A stretch of 64,000 nt of DNA, taken from Oscillospiraceae bacterium (GTDB lineage: Bacteria > Bacillota > Clostridia > Oscillospirales > Ruminococcaceae). Below the pieces are notes generated by a model that was given only the letters and a program-made list of their open reading frames with translations, was not told where the DNA came from and made no database searches. The stretch covers positions 1 through 64,000 of the forward strand of contig JAJQGJ010000012.1 in the NCBI GenBank assembly GCA_021200565.1, read 5' to 3'. The number at the start of each line of letters is the position of its first letter. Position 1 is the first letter of the stretch. The position numbers were made by a program, and so were the translations under genes. Below are positions 42,357-51,968 of this stretch, in pieces.

Positions 42357-42420
42357 TAACTGTTTGTCGGGGATATTTCCAAGGATCAATCCTGTGGGAG
42401 CCTCCCCTCCAGGCTCGTGA
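42340..42420 (+). CDS. small ORF of the duplicated element, unit 2 (26 aa)
   Basis: MKKLSRNCLSGIFPRINPVG followed by ASPPGS. It has the same start block as unit 1 but a different tail, and the same AAAGGG spacing. No known family; a leader peptide or small secreted or membrane-active peptide is possible. Confidence 0.4.
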   Translation: MKKLSRNCLSGIFPRINPVGASPPGS

Positions 42421-42498
42421 TACCTAATATGTCAATCAAACGTCAACACAACGCTACAGTTGTCTTCCTGCGTTATGCCACGCCGTATCACAATAGAA

Positions 42499-44031
42499 TC
42501 AGGAGGTTATCTCCATTAGCTCAACCTCTAAGTCGATATAGGTTCCGTTTCTATAGATATTGAGGGTTATGGTGTCTCCAACAGAGTAGTTATTCTTGAT
42601 ATTTGTGAGCTCATCCATCGTTGTGATGCTCTCATCGTTCACGCCGACGATTATGTCGTAAGGCTGAACTCCTGCCAAGTCTGCGCCGGAATCAGGTTCA
42701 ACGTAGCGAACCATGACGCCCTGCGGGATTCCATAGTAGAATGCAACGTAGACTGTTATATCCTCACCGGTGATGCCGATTGAAGGTCTTCCTGTGACGT
42801 AGCCATACTGAATGAGATCGTTTATAATCGGCATTGCGTCATCTATCGGAATTGCAAAGCCAAGTCCTTCGCCATAAGAAGAGGAAACCTTTGCGGAGAT
42901 CACTCCAATAACCTGACCATAGGCATTCACCATAGGTCCTCCCGAGTTGCCGCTGTTGACGGAAGCATCGGTCTGAATAAGGGTCATTTCGGTTCCGTTG
43001 ATGTTGAGAGTGCGGTTGAGTCCCGAAACGATTCCAACTGACATCGAGCCATAGAGGTCATAGCCAAGAGGATTTCCTATGACTATTGCCACCTCGCCGA
43101 CCTTGAGGTCGCCAGATGTTCCGAGCTCGACTGCCGTCAAGCCATCGGCGTCAATCTTGAGGACTGCGATGTCCGACTGTGAATCCTCGCCGATGAGGGT
43201 TGCCTCATACTGGTTCATGTCTGCATCGACGATTGCGATGCTTGTTGCGTCCTCAACGACGTGAGCACATGTGAGAATGTAGCCATCCTCAGTCATGATG
43301 ATTCCCGTTCCGGTGGCGCTTCCGCTGTCGGTTGTGGAGGAGACTCCTACAACTGACGGGGAGACCTTTTCGTATATTTCAGTGAGGGTGTAGTCGCCCT
43401 CAGCGGTGAGAAGCTGATTGAGAGTCGGATATTCCTTGGTGGAGGCTACGGCTTCGCTGCCGTCATCAGTGGCAACTGTGTCGACAGAATCCTCGTCTTC
43501 GCCTTCATCCAGGGTTACTTCATCCTCCTGCTCAGAAATGCCAGGAGTCGTTGTGACGGAATTGTCGCTCTGCTTGCTGTCGTCATCCCGGATTGTCCCG
43601 AAGGCGGTGTCGCTCAGTGCAATGAATGCAGAGATTGATGTTACCGATACTACAAACACTGCCAGTATTCCGACGATGATTCCTATTGCAATCTTTCCGC
43701 CGTTGCCCTTTTTCTTGGGAGTGGGAGCGTTGTAGACATACTCGCTTCTGTTTCCGGTCTGACTCTGACTATAGCTGCCGTAGCTGTAGCTGCTGCTATA
43801 GCTGTTAGCGCCTCCTGAATAGGAGTATGGATTCTGAGTGTAGCTGTTACTGCTTTTCGGCGCAGCTTCCTGCACGAAAGAGCCGGCGCCGGAATTCTCT
43901 TCAGGCTGAGCTTCCTCGGTCACAGCTTCAACCGTTTCTGCCTGCTCGGACGGCTTATCATCAGTCACGGCATCTTCAGCCTGAACATTTTCATCTATTC
44001 TATTTTCATTATCATTGAAGTTATCGTTCAT
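42499..44031 (-). CDS. HtrA/DegP-like membrane-anchored serine protease (copy 2)
   Basis: The 510-residue protein has a polar N terminus, a membrane helix near 112-136, an S1C protease with His in ILTCAHVVEDA, Asp in SDIAVLKIDAD and Ser in ASVNSGNSGGPMV, then a PDZ domain ending at ELMEITS. Unlike copy 1 it has no Ser/Asp tail, and its N terminus and linkers are different, so the two are old paralogues rather than a fresh duplication. GGAGG lies 7 nt before the ATG. It faces the MBOAT-like gene across a shared intergenic region. Confidence 0.93.
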   Translation of the reverse strand: MNDNFNDNENRIDENVQAEDAVTDDKPSEQAETVEAVTEEAQPEENSGAGSFVQEAAPKSSNSYTQNPYSYSGGANSYSSSYSYGSYSQSQTGNRSEYVYNAPTPKKKGNGGKIAIGIIVGILAVFVVSVTSISAFIALSDTAFGTIRDDDSKQSDNSVTTTPGISEQEDEVTLDEGEDEDSVDTVATDDGSEAVASTKEYPTLNQLLTAEGDYTLTEIYEKVSPSVVGVSSTTDSGSATGTGIIMTEDGYILTCAHVVEDATSIAIVDADMNQYEATLIGEDSQSDIAVLKIDADGLTAVELGTSGDLKVGEVAIVIGNPLGYDLYGSMSVGIVSGLNRTLNINGTEMTLIQTDASVNSGNSGGPMVNAYGQVIGVISAKVSSSYGEGLGFAIPIDDAMPIINDLIQYGYVTGRPSIGITGEDITVYVAFYYGIPQGVMVRYVEPDSGADLAGVQPYDIIVGVNDESITTMDELTNIKNNYSVGDTITLNIYRNGTYIDLEVELMEITS

Positions 44032-44146
44032 AGTATGTCCTCCATTCCCGTTCCCCTATGCTATTAATTATAAGCCTGAATGTGTAAAACACATGACGGA
44101 ATACAGAATATTTTAGGATTTGAAACGGGGAAGTTCGTGAGAAAGC

Positions 44147-44175
44147 TTGATATGTCTGTGTTTTTGTGGTACAAT
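44147..44175 (+). promoter_or_regulatory. promoter of MBOAT-like gene operon
   Basis: TTGATA, 17 nt, TACAAT. Confidence 0.65.
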
Positions 44176-44207
44176 TAGGATACCGTCTACCGAAGGGAGA
44201 TCTTAGT

Positions 44208-45503
44208 TTGTCGTACACCGACCTTATATTTGTTTTCTGCTTTCTACCTATATATATGATACTGTCACTGCTGTGCAGTGAGACCAGAAATAAAAATCTC
44301 ATTTCGCTAATTATGTCTGTGATATTCATAGCATGGGCAAGACCGCTATATTATGCGCTGATTTTAGCCGTAATATTCCTTATCTACCTTTCGGCGAGGC
44401 TCTGCGAGAATGGAAGGATGCCGTGGCTCAGAATTCTTGCGGGTGCTGTTACGGTCATAGCTTCGCTCTTCCCTGTTATAAGCTTAGGCTCACTTGGGAC
44501 AATAAGCGGAACCGTTTCGGCAATAGGGTTTATTCTCTTCGACATCCGCTCGATTCTCTATCTCAGAGATTCCAGGGAGGACGGAGCCGAAAAGAACTTT
44601 ATCGACCTCGCTGTATATCTCATATCATTTGAAATGATGGCAATCTCGCCGATCTTGAGCTATTCGGAGCTTAAGGATGCGATTAAAGAGCGCAAGACTG
44701 GGCTTGCGATGCTGTCAAGTGGACTAGAAAGATTCATCTGCGGGCTTGCGGCTGTCACAATTCTTGGCTTCTCGCTTGAAAGGCTGAGAAGCGCTGCACT
44801 GTTCAGCGGTTCACTTCCGACACTTAACCTTATCCTAGGAGTCATATTCACGGCGGTTGAGATATATGTCGTGGCTTTAGGCTATCTTTCGATGTCAGAG
44901 GGACTTATGCTGATGAGCGGCTATAGAATCGAGCTCCACAGCGGCTGCTTTATGCCGAAAAGCCTTATGATTGACCATGTCTCAGCTGTAAGTCCCACCT
45001 GCAGAACGGCTTCCGAGAAGCTCACAGTCAATCCGCTGTGGCAGATTCTTTTGTCTGTCGGGCTTTGTCTGGTTGCGGGAATCTCGCTTGGATTCGGTGC
45101 GGGAGGAGTTGCACTTGTCTTCATAGCAGGCGTTGCTGTCCTCCTGCAGAAATTCTTTGAGACGAAAAAGTCGGTCTCGGCTGGAATATTCACATTTATG
45201 GTATCGATACTTGCCGTCATCCTGTGTGCGTTCTCAGGCTTCGGAAGCTGGATAGATTCCCTCTTCAGCGGAAGCTACTATTATCTCATAAGCTACAACC
45301 TCTGGGACGAGCTTTCGAGAGGATGGATTTATCTTCTGATTGCGATATTCTATATTTCGCCGCTGAGACCGTTGGCGGGAATTCTCAAGCGAAAGATTAT
45401 GACCGAAAACGAATCGAGCTATGGCACTGTAAGAGTTGTGAGCACGGTTCTTGTTACGCTACTTCTTGTTGTCTCTACCATTTCAATGGTAACGGCTGTC
45501 TGA
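44208..45503 (+). CDS. degenerate MBOAT/AlgI-like membrane protein
   Basis: The 431-residue protein has about ten membrane helices and the overall course of AlgI-type O-acyltransferases: SYTDLIFVFCFLPIYMILS and RNKNLISLIMSVIFIAWARPLY at the N terminus, then ISPILSYSELKD, RFICGLAAVTILG and LGYLSMSEGLMLMSGY. The catalytic His block (WHG) and the DFWRRWH block are both missing, so it is probably not an active acyltransferase. I start it at TTG 44208, 8 nt after GGGAG. The SH3b-domain gene follows 15 nt after its stop. Confidence 0.65.
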   Translation: MSYTDLIFVFCFLPIYMILSLLCSETRNKNLISLIMSVIFIAWARPLYYALILAVIFLIYLSARLCENGRMPWLRILAGAVTVIASLFPVISLGSLGTISGTVSAIGFILFDIRSILYLRDSREDGAEKNFIDLAVYLISFEMMAISPILSYSELKDAIKERKTGLAMLSSGLERFICGLAAVTILGFSLERLRSAALFSGSLPTLNLILGVIFTAVEIYVVALGYLSMSEGLMLMSGYRIELHSGCFMPKSLMIDHVSAVSPTCRTASEKLTVNPLWQILLSVGLCLVAGISLGFGAGGVALVFIAGVAVLLQKFFETKKSVSAGIFTFMVSILAVILCAFSGFGSWIDSLFSGSYYYLISYNLWDELSRGWIYLLIAIFYISPLRPLAGILKRKIMTENESSYGTVRVVSTVLVTLLLVVSTISMVTAV

Positions 45504-45518
45504 TAAGGGGGATCAAAA

Positions 45519-46643
45519 ATGGCTAAAAAGAAAAAGAAGAACGTCTCCATTCAGCCGGAAGAGATTAAGGCTCCCGAAGCTAATGCTCCCGAGTTCGAGA
45601 TAGGTCAGAAGGGTGACGAATTCGACATAAGCTACTCCCGTGCTGTCAGAAACGCAAACGCCGACACCGACGAGCTTCTCAGCGACCTCAGCCAGGAGCA
45701 GGGCGCAGACAGATATAACTTCTTAGGATTTGCGATTCCTGTTTTGGTGCTACTGTTCTTTGCTATAAGCTTCATTCTTATTAACCGCTCCGATTTCTCG
45801 GAGGTGCACACAGTCAAGCTTTCGACTTCCACCGTCATGGACGGAAGCTATCTTAGCAGCCTCACCGAGGCATACAACACAACGCTGCCTTTCGGCGACG
45901 GGCTTTCGGAGATGGGCGAGCTCCTCGGGCTTGCTCCAAAAACCGATGACGAGGAAGAAGAGGAAGAGCCTGTGGAGGAAGAACCAGCTGTCGAGGTGGA
46001 AGAGCCGGTTGTAACAGAGCCGGCGGTCACTACTGTAGTAACAACTACTGAAATCATCACTACTGCGACAACGGAAGTCACCGAGGAAGAGATTCCCGAT
46101 ACATACGTGATGTACGCTTCCGGAACTCTCAACATAAGGCTTGAACCGTCGAGCGAGGCTATGATTTTAGGCTATTTCAGCATCAATAATGAGGTTAACG
46201 TCATCGAAATCCGTGAAGACGGCTGGGCGGAGATATACTACAGTGGAATCAGGGCTTATGTCGATGCGGATTACCTGAGCGAGGATAAGGTTGTTGTCAC
46301 AACCACTACCGAAGCGACAACGGAGGTCACCACAACTGAAGCTACCACCGAAGCGACTACCACCGTTCCCGAGGAAACCACCGAAGAAACCACTACCACT
46401 ACCGAAGAGACCACTTCGGCGACCACCACTACAAGATACACCGGCTACACCGGAACTTATAACTACACCACTCCGGCTACTACAACCACTCCTGTAACGA
46501 CCACCGAGGCTCCGACAACCGCTTCGACAACATCTGCCGAAACGACTACTCCCGCTACTACGACAGAAGCTCCGGTGACTACGCCTGAAATTACGACGAC
46601 AACTCAGGCTGTCGAGATTCCCGAAACCGGGGCGCAGGAATGA
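45519..46643 (+). CDS. membrane-anchored SH3b-domain protein with Thr-rich linkers
   Basis: The 374-residue protein has a charged cytoplasmic N terminus (KKKKKNVSIQPEE), one membrane helix near 69-88, an acidic stretch, a bacterial SH3 domain (about 195-260: VMYASGTLNIRLEPSSEAMILGYF, GWAEIYYSGIRAYVDADYL) and a Thr-rich C-terminal region of about 105 residues. SH3b domains usually bind cell-wall peptides. It ends IPETGAQE, which recalls LPxTG but lacks the hydrophobic tail, so it is not a sortase substrate. AGGGGG precedes the ATG, and its last codons overlap the radical-SAM gene by 4 bp. Confidence 0.8.
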   Translation: MAKKKKKNVSIQPEEIKAPEANAPEFEIGQKGDEFDISYSRAVRNANADTDELLSDLSQEQGADRYNFLGFAIPVLVLLFFAISFILINRSDFSEVHTVKLSTSTVMDGSYLSSLTEAYNTTLPFGDGLSEMGELLGLAPKTDDEEEEEEPVEEEPAVEVEEPVVTEPAVTTVVTTTEIITTATTEVTEEEIPDTYVMYASGTLNIRLEPSSEAMILGYFSINNEVNVIEIREDGWAEIYYSGIRAYVDADYLSEDKVVVTTTTEATTEVTTTEATTEATTTVPEETTEETTTTTEETTSATTTTRYTGYTGTYNYTTPATTTTPVTTTEAPTTASTTSAETTTPATTTEAPVTTPEITTTTQAVEIPETGAQE

Positions 46644-47566
46644 ACCCCTACGGAAGAAAGCGGTATCTGTCTCTCGACTCGGTTTTAAAGAGTGAATTCG
46701 GCGGGAAGACAGTCAAGATTCCGCTGAATGTCGGGCTTACATGCCCTAACAGGGACGGAAAAGCAGGATTTGGAGGCTGCAGCTACTGCTCAGCTGCACT
46801 TTCCGGCGAATTTGCCGGAAATCCGGAGAAAAGCATCGCTGAGCAGTTCGGGAAGACAAAAGAGCTGTATCTCAGGAAATGGGGCGAGACGAAATACATC
46901 GCCTATCTTCAAGCCGGTAGCAACACCTATGCGGATGTCGAAACCCTCCGGAGAATTTACCTATCCTGCCTCGAGCTTCCCGTTGTCGGACTGTCGATTG
47001 CAACAAGAGCTGATTGCCTCGGGGAAGATGTCCTCGATTTGCTCTCGGAAATAAACCAGAAAACATATCTGACGGTTGAACTGGGGCTTCAGAGTTCCAA
47101 TGACGATACGGCTAAGCTCATAAACCGTGGGCACACATATTCTGAGTTTCTTCAGGGCTACAATGCGCTTAAGAAACGAAATATCCGGGTTTCGGTGCAT
47201 ATTATAAACGGTCTTGTCGGCGAAACTAGAGAAAACATGCTGGAAACCGCACGTGATGTTGCAGATCTTCAGCCGTATGAGATAAAAATTCACCTTATGC
47301 ACGTTATCCGTGGCACACTTGATGAAAAGAGATACCTTTCGGGAGAGCTCATGACTCTTTCAAAAGAGGAATATGTCGGCATCGTCTGTGACCAGCTTGA
47401 GCTTATTCCGCCGGGAACGGCTATCGGAAGGCTCACCGGAGACGGCGACAGAACAACTCTTGTGGCGCCTCTGTGGAGCATGGACAAAAGAAGCGTCTTA
47501 GGTGCGATTGACCACGAGCTAAAGCTGAGGGATTCGTGGCAAGGAAAGCATTACAAAGTGAATTAG
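46640..47566 (+). CDS. radical SAM protein, YhcC/TIGR01212 family
   Basis: The 308-residue protein matches YhcC-type radical-SAM proteins: YLSLDSVLKSEFGGKTVKI, the Cys motif TCPNRDGKAGFGGCSYCS, YLQAGSNTYAD, GLSIATRADCL, TVELGLQSSND and HLMHVIRGT. The family is widespread in bacteria and its substrate is not known to me. Translation is coupled to the SH3b gene by the ATGA overlap, although a functional link is not evident. Confidence 0.9.
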   Translation: MNPYGRKRYLSLDSVLKSEFGGKTVKIPLNVGLTCPNRDGKAGFGGCSYCSAALSGEFAGNPEKSIAEQFGKTKELYLRKWGETKYIAYLQAGSNTYADVETLRRIYLSCLELPVVGLSIATRADCLGEDVLDLLSEINQKTYLTVELGLQSSNDDTAKLINRGHTYSEFLQGYNALKKRNIRVSVHIINGLVGETRENMLETARDVADLQPYEIKIHLMHVIRGTLDEKRYLSGELMTLSKEEYVGIVCDQLELIPPGTAIGRLTGDGDRTTLVAPLWSMDKRSVLGAIDHELKLRDSWQGKHYKVN

Positions 47567-47586
47567 AACGCATATCGCATATGCAC

Positions 47587-47622
47587 AAAAAGCCGCCCCA
47601 TCGCAGGAGCGGCTTTCTTATT
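47587..47622. terminator. bidirectional terminator between radical-SAM gene and solute-binding protein 2
   Basis: AAAAAGCCGC and GCGGCTTTCTT form the stem; T-runs exist on both strands and the two genes converge here. Confidence 0.8.
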
Positions 47623-47634
47623 TACTTCAGAGGC

Positions 47635-49089
47635 TTAGTCTTCGTAATCGTTCATTGAGTACGGGTCGTATGCTGCGACCTGCTCATTCAGCTGATTTAC
47701 GTAGTACTCGATCTGTTCTGAGTAGGATTCCTTCATCTGTGCCCATGTGGAGGCGTCAGAGGAGGTTGCGAATCTCTCGAGAGAATCAACTACTGAGTAG
47801 AGCTTGTCGCCGTAGCCTTCGCCATAGGTAACTATAACGCTGGTAGCGGTTGCGAGAGCATAGCACTCATCATACATTTCGAGCATTTCTTCTGTCCAGA
47901 GGTAGGTTTCTTCGAGCTGGAGTCTGTCGATGTCGACAACAGTCGGGTCAAGAACCTTGAATCTCATGCAGGCAGAGAGGAGTGCAACGCCTTCAGGGTT
48001 GGTAGAGCCCTGGATGATGCAGTAGCCGGTAGGAATGGACTCGGTGTAGTAGTTGCCGTCGCCATCGTCGTCACGAGGAAGCGGAACGAACATGAGCTCG
48101 CCGTCCTCCATGTCGCCCCATACAGAGCTGATGGTGTCAACAGTGCCGGTGAACATCCATGTGCCGCCGAGATAGAAGAGGCAGAGACCTTCGTTCATGC
48201 CGCCGCCTTCGACGCTGTTTCTTATGGTCCAACCGTTATCCCATACAGGATACAAGCAGTTGTTCTTTGAAAGGTCATAGAGAAGGTTAGCAGCACGCTC
48301 GATAGCTGCGGAGTCGACATTCGACTCAAACTGCTGAGTCTCGGTGTTGTAGTTTACGATGGTTTCGCCGCAGGAATGCATGAGTGCCAGACCATAGTAC
48401 CAGCCGTCGAGAGCATATCTGTTCTCAGACTCATCGGTGAAGTCGATGCACATCTCATAGAATACATCCCATGTCCACTCATTGTTCCAGTAGAGCTCGG
48501 CAGGATCGTCATAGCCATACTCTTCAATAACTCTTCTGTTGTAAGCGCAGACATTGTTGAAGGTATTGTCATAAACGATAACATAAGGTCTATCCTTGAT
48601 GGAATAGTAGGTGTAGGCATAATCCTTCTCGCCTGCCCAGAGAGCGTCATCATAGTCTATGTAGTCGTCAACAGGAACGAACATACCCTTGATACACTTG
48701 GACGGGAAAATATCATCATGTCCGGGATAGAAGTCGGGCGATGTGGAAGCGAGGATCAGGGTTGCAAGCTCGTCAAATCTTGTGTCCCATGTGCACTCAA
48801 CCCACTCTACCGAGCAACCGTACTTTTCCTGGAAGGTCCAGTAGCCGGAATTGATAATTTCGTCATCGCTGTAGTTCTGCATATCGTCATACCAGGCGAA
48901 CCACTTGACGGTGGTTCCGGCTGCCGCTGTTTCCTCAACATCGGGAAGCATGATTCCTGCTGCCGCAAGAATTGCTTCGGCATCCTGGGTGGCGAAGGTG
49001 AGCTGAACTACTTCTCTCGAGGAGCTGCCGCAGCCAACCAAGGCTACGATCATGATTCCTGCGAGGAGCAATGCAATAATTTTCTTCAT
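47635..49089 (-). CDS. extracellular solute-binding lipoprotein 2
   Basis: The 484-residue paralogue of the protein at 37505-38968, sharing lipobox LVGC, LPDVEETAAAGTTVKWFAWYDD, EEYGYDDPAELYWNNEWTWDVFYEM and PTGYCIIQGSTNPEGVALLS. It lacks transport partner genes, like copy 1. Differences cluster in the central part that normally lines the binding cleft, so ligands may differ. AGGTG precedes the ATG; the promoter is at 49242-49270. Confidence 0.87.
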   Translation of the reverse strand: MKKIIALLLAGIMIVALVGCGSSSREVVQLTFATQDAEAILAAAGIMLPDVEETAAAGTTVKWFAWYDDMQNYSDDEIINSGYWTFQEKYGCSVEWVECTWDTRFDELATLILASTSPDFYPGHDDIFPSKCIKGMFVPVDDYIDYDDALWAGEKDYAYTYYSIKDRPYVIVYDNTFNNVCAYNRRVIEEYGYDDPAELYWNNEWTWDVFYEMCIDFTDESENRYALDGWYYGLALMHSCGETIVNYNTETQQFESNVDSAAIERAANLLYDLSKNNCLYPVWDNGWTIRNSVEGGGMNEGLCLFYLGGTWMFTGTVDTISSVWGDMEDGELMFVPLPRDDDGDGNYYTESIPTGYCIIQGSTNPEGVALLSACMRFKVLDPTVVDIDRLQLEETYLWTEEMLEMYDECYALATATSVIVTYGEGYGDKLYSVVDSLERFATSSDASTWAQMKESYSEQIEYYVNQLNEQVAAYDPYSMNDYED

Positions 49090-49241
49090 AAAGCACCTCC
49101 GATAAATTTTGCATTAGAGATTTCTCTAAAACTGCGTCCGAAATGCAAAAATGAAACTCTTGCTGATTTCATGTAACCATTTTCAACGGTTATTAAAGTG
49201 TTATCCCCGATATTGAAAAATGAGCATTTCGAGATAGAATG

Positions 49242-49270
49242 ATTATACACCTTTTCACATTAGATTTCAA
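49242..49270 (-). promoter_or_regulatory. promoter of solute-binding protein 2
   Basis: TTGAAA, 17 nt, TATAAT on the minus strand. The 309-base gap 49090-49398 holds this promoter, a long leader and the trp terminator. Confidence 0.7.
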
Positions 49271-49320
49271 TCGTCATTTTGTACAAGAAACGCTGATGAA
49301 AGTTGTGCAAGGTGCATAAT

Positions 49321-49362
49321 AAACCGGTCAGGCATAACTAAGCACACCCGACCGGATTTTGT
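49321..49362 (-). terminator. terminator of trp operon
   Basis: ATCCGGTC and GACCGGTTT form the stem around about 22 nt on the minus strand, followed by ATTAT. Confidence 0.6.
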
Positions 49363-49398
49363 TTTCATAAAGAGAAGTTTCGAGATGATGTTAATATT

Positions 49399-50166
49399 TT
49401 AGCAGGTTCCCGCTTTCATACCCGAGACATACTTCTTGAGCTCCTCGCTCGCATTTTCCCCGTTCTTTGCAATAATCTTAACGATTGCACTTCCGACTAT
49501 TGCGCCGTCGGCGTAGGTGGTGTATTCACGGACCTGGTCGGGGGTGCTGATGCCGAAGCCGATGAAGACGGGGATGTCGGTGGCGGCTTTGGCTTTTTCT
49601 ACTATCGAGCGAACGTCTGTCGTTATCTTCTCACGGACGCCGGTTACGCCCATGGAGGAGACGATGTAGAGGAAGCCTTTCGCTTCGGAGGCTATCTTCG
49701 TGATTCGCTCATCGCTTGTGGGAGCTATCATCGAGATAATGTCGATGTGATGAGCTTCCGCTTCCTCTGAGAACTCCGCTTTCTCTTCAAACGGGACATC
49801 AGGAACGATTACACCGTCGATCCCGACTTCCTCGCACTTCGAGAAGAATCTGTCCTTGCCATAGGTATAGACGGGATTTGCGTACGTGAGAAGAACCAGA
49901 GGCACCTGGGTCTTCCTTCTTACCTTTTCGACACAGTCGAAGATGCCGTCTGTGGTGGTGCCGACTGAGAGCGCCCGGATATTCGCTTCCTGAATCACAA
50001 CTCCCTCGGCTATCGGGTCGGAGAACGGAACGCCTATTTCGATGAGGTCGGCTCCCGCTTCAGCCATGTCGAGGATATAATCATAGGTTTTATCTAAATT
50101 CGGGTCGCCTCCTGTGAGAAAACCGACAAAGCACTTTTTGCCCTTGAGGCTCGAAATTCTACTCAT
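49399..50166 (-). CDS. trpA: tryptophan synthase alpha chain
   Basis: The 255-residue TIM barrel cleaves indole-glycerol phosphate to indole, which passes to TrpB. Seen: [18 protein letters not shown], the catalytic Glu in [24 protein letters not shown] with catalytic Asp, [25 protein letters not shown] and [18 protein letters not shown] 50166 is chosen because GAGGAG is 9 nt upstream; it overlaps the end of trpB by 8 bp. It is the last gene of the trp operon. Confidence 0.96.
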   Translation of the reverse strand: MSRISSLKGKKCFVGFLTGGDPNLDKTYDYILDMAEAGADLIEIGVPFSDPIAEGVVIQEANIRALSVGTTTDGIFDCVEKVRRKTQVPLVLLTYANPVYTYGKDRFFSKCEEVGIDGVIVPDVPFEEKAEFSEEAEAHHIDIISMIAPTSDERITKIASEAKGFLYIVSSMGVTGVREKITTDVRSIVEKAKAATDIPVFIGFGISTPDQVREYTTYADGAIVGSAIVKIIAKNGENASEELKKYVSGMKAGTC

Positions 50167-51358
50167 ATATATCAACTCCTCTGTAGCGTGCGATTGCCGC
50201 AACGTCCTTGTCGCCTCTGCCGGAAAGGCAGATTATGATGCTGTCGTCAGGGCTGAAATCACGGGCTATCTTCATAGCATGTGCGACTGCGTGAGAGCTC
50301 TCTATTGCTGGGATGATGCCCTCGGTTCTTGAGAGATACTCGAAAGCGTCAACCGCTTCGTCATCGGTTATCGGGACATATTCGGCTCTGCCGGTGTCCT
50401 TCAGGTTTGCATGCTCGGGACCAATTCCGGGATAGTCAAGACCGGCTGAAATGGAATAGACCTCATCTATCTGACCGTATTCGTTCTGGCAGAAGTAGGA
50501 TTTCATGCCGTGGAAAATGCCTAATTCGCCTTTTGCCATGGTTGCGGCGTGCTTGCCTGAGTCAATTCCCTTTCCTGCAGCTTCGCAGCCGATAAGGCGA
50601 ACTCCCTCATCCGGAATGAAGTGATAGAACATTCCCATGGCGTTGCTTCCGCCGCCGACGCAGGCAAGAACCGCTGCCGGGAGCTTGCCTTCTTTCTCTA
50701 ATATCTGAGCCCTCGCTTCACGGCTGATGACGCTCTGAAAATCTCTGACTATTGTCGGGAACGGGTGCGGTCCCATGACGCTTCCAAGGACATAGTGGGT
50801 ATCGCTGACTCTGTTCGTCCACTCTCTCATAGTCTCGTTAACTGCATCTTTAAGCACTCTGGTGCCGCTCTCGACTGGATGAACCTTTGCGCCCAGGAGC
50901 TTCATCCGATATACATTAAGAGCCTGCCGCTCGCAGTCGATGGCTCCCATATAGACCTCGCATTCCATGTCCATAAGTGCGGCAACTGTAGCGGTTGCAA
51001 CTCCGTGCTGACCGGCTCCGGTTTCGGCGATGACTCTGGTTTTGCCCATCTTCTTTGCAAGAAGAACCTGTCCTAAGACGTTATTAATCTTATGCGCTCC
51101 GGTGTGGTTGAGGTCTTCACGCTTTAAGTATATCTTGGCGCCGCCTAAATCTTTGGTCATCTTCTCGGCATAGTAGAGAAGCGACGGACGCCCAGCATAT
51201 TCACGCATGAGTCTGTCGAGCTCCTTGTTGAATTCCGGGTCGTTTTTATAGTAGTTATAGGCTTCTTCAAGCTCGTTGACGGCGTTCATCAGCGTTTCGG
51301 GGACATATTGCCCGCCGTGGATGCCGAATCTGCCTTTGCTTGTGGTATTAGTACTCAT
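50159..51358 (-). CDS. trpB: tryptophan synthase beta chain
   Basis: The 399-residue PLP enzyme joins indole and serine. Seen: [16 protein letters not shown], the PLP-binding Lys in [28 protein letters not shown], the phosphate loop in [12 protein letters not shown], and [15 protein letters not shown]. It is the short, common TrpB1 type. It overlaps trpF by 11 bp and trpA by 8 bp. Confidence 0.97.
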   Translation of the reverse strand: MSTNTTSKGRFGIHGGQYVPETLMNAVNELEEAYNYYKNDPEFNKELDRLMREYAGRPSLLYYAEKMTKDLGGAKIYLKREDLNHTGAHKINNVLGQVLLAKKMGKTRVIAETGAGQHGVATATVAALMDMECEVYMGAIDCERQALNVYRMKLLGAKVHPVESGTRVLKDAVNETMREWTNRVSDTHYVLGSVMGPHPFPTIVRDFQSVISREARAQILEKEGKLPAAVLACVGGGSNAMGMFYHFIPDEGVRLIGCEAAGKGIDSGKHAATMAKGELGIFHGMKSYFCQNEYGQIDEVYSISAGLDYPGIGPEHANLKDTGRAEYVPITDDEAVDAFEYLSRTEGIIPAIESSHAVAHAMKIARDFSPDDSIIICLSGRGDKDVAAIARYRGVDIYE

Positions 51359-51968
51359 AAGCTCTCACTCTCCTGACTGTTTCTTGTATCTTGAGTTTAT
51401 CTTTTAATCCGTCCGTCTCGACTCCGCTTGAGATGTCGAGAGCGAATGCGGATTTTTCGGTTGCTATCTTAAGTGCTTCGTCTAAGTTTCCGAGATTTAT
51501 TCCTCCTGCCAAGAAGAACGGTTTCCGAACGTCTCCTAAAACGCTCCAGTCGAAGCTTTCGCCGGTGCCGCCATACTCTCCGGTTCTCTTGGTGTCAAAC
51601 AAGTAGTAGTCGGCGTCATAAGTCTTGACGTCTTCCCGAATGGCGATTCTCTGGGCTTTGATTATCGGCAAGTTGCAGACGGTTCTGAGGTTTTTGATAT
51701 AGTCGTTATCCTCGTCGCCATGAAGCTGTACGAAATCTATCACCTGTTCATCGGCGAGCCTGCGGATGAAACCCAGATCTTCGTTAACAAACACTCCGAC
51801 GGTTTTTGTTTCCGGATTCAGGATTTCACGCAGAGCTTTCGCCGTTTCGAAGTCTATCTTTCGCTTAGCGCCTGCGAAAACGAAGCCGGCGAAATCGGGC
51901 TTGAATTCATTAAGGTATTCGGCATCCTCACGCCTTTTGATGCCGCAGATTTTAAGCTTTACTGGCAT
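51348..51968 (-). CDS. trpF: phosphoribosylanthranilate isomerase
   Basis: The 206-residue TIM barrel has [14 protein letters not shown] with the catalytic Cys, [43 protein letters not shown] and [16 protein letters not shown] with ALDISSGVE. It converts phosphoribosylanthranilate to its carboxyphenylamino form. It overlaps trpC by 10 bp and trpB by 11 bp; AGAGG lies before the ATG. Confidence 0.95.
   Translation of the reverse strand: MPVKLKICGIKRREDAEYLNEFKPDFAGFVFAGAKRKIDFETAKALREILNPETKTVGVFVNEDLGFIRRLADEQVIDFVQLHGDEDNDYIKNLRTVCNLPIIKAQRIAIREDVKTYDADYYLFDTKRTGEYGGTGESFDWSVLGDVRKPFFLAGGINLGNLDEALKIATEKSAFALDISSGVETDGLKDKLKIQETVRRVRAYEY

Noticed and set aside
42160-42498. T-box for proS
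   Set aside because: The conserved T-box sequence is not found on the minus strand there and the hairpins belong to a plus-strand duplicated element.
46620-46643. LPxTG-type anchor at the end of the SH3b protein (IPETG)
   Set aside because: It lacks the hydrophobic helix and basic tail, and the protein already has an N-terminal membrane helix.
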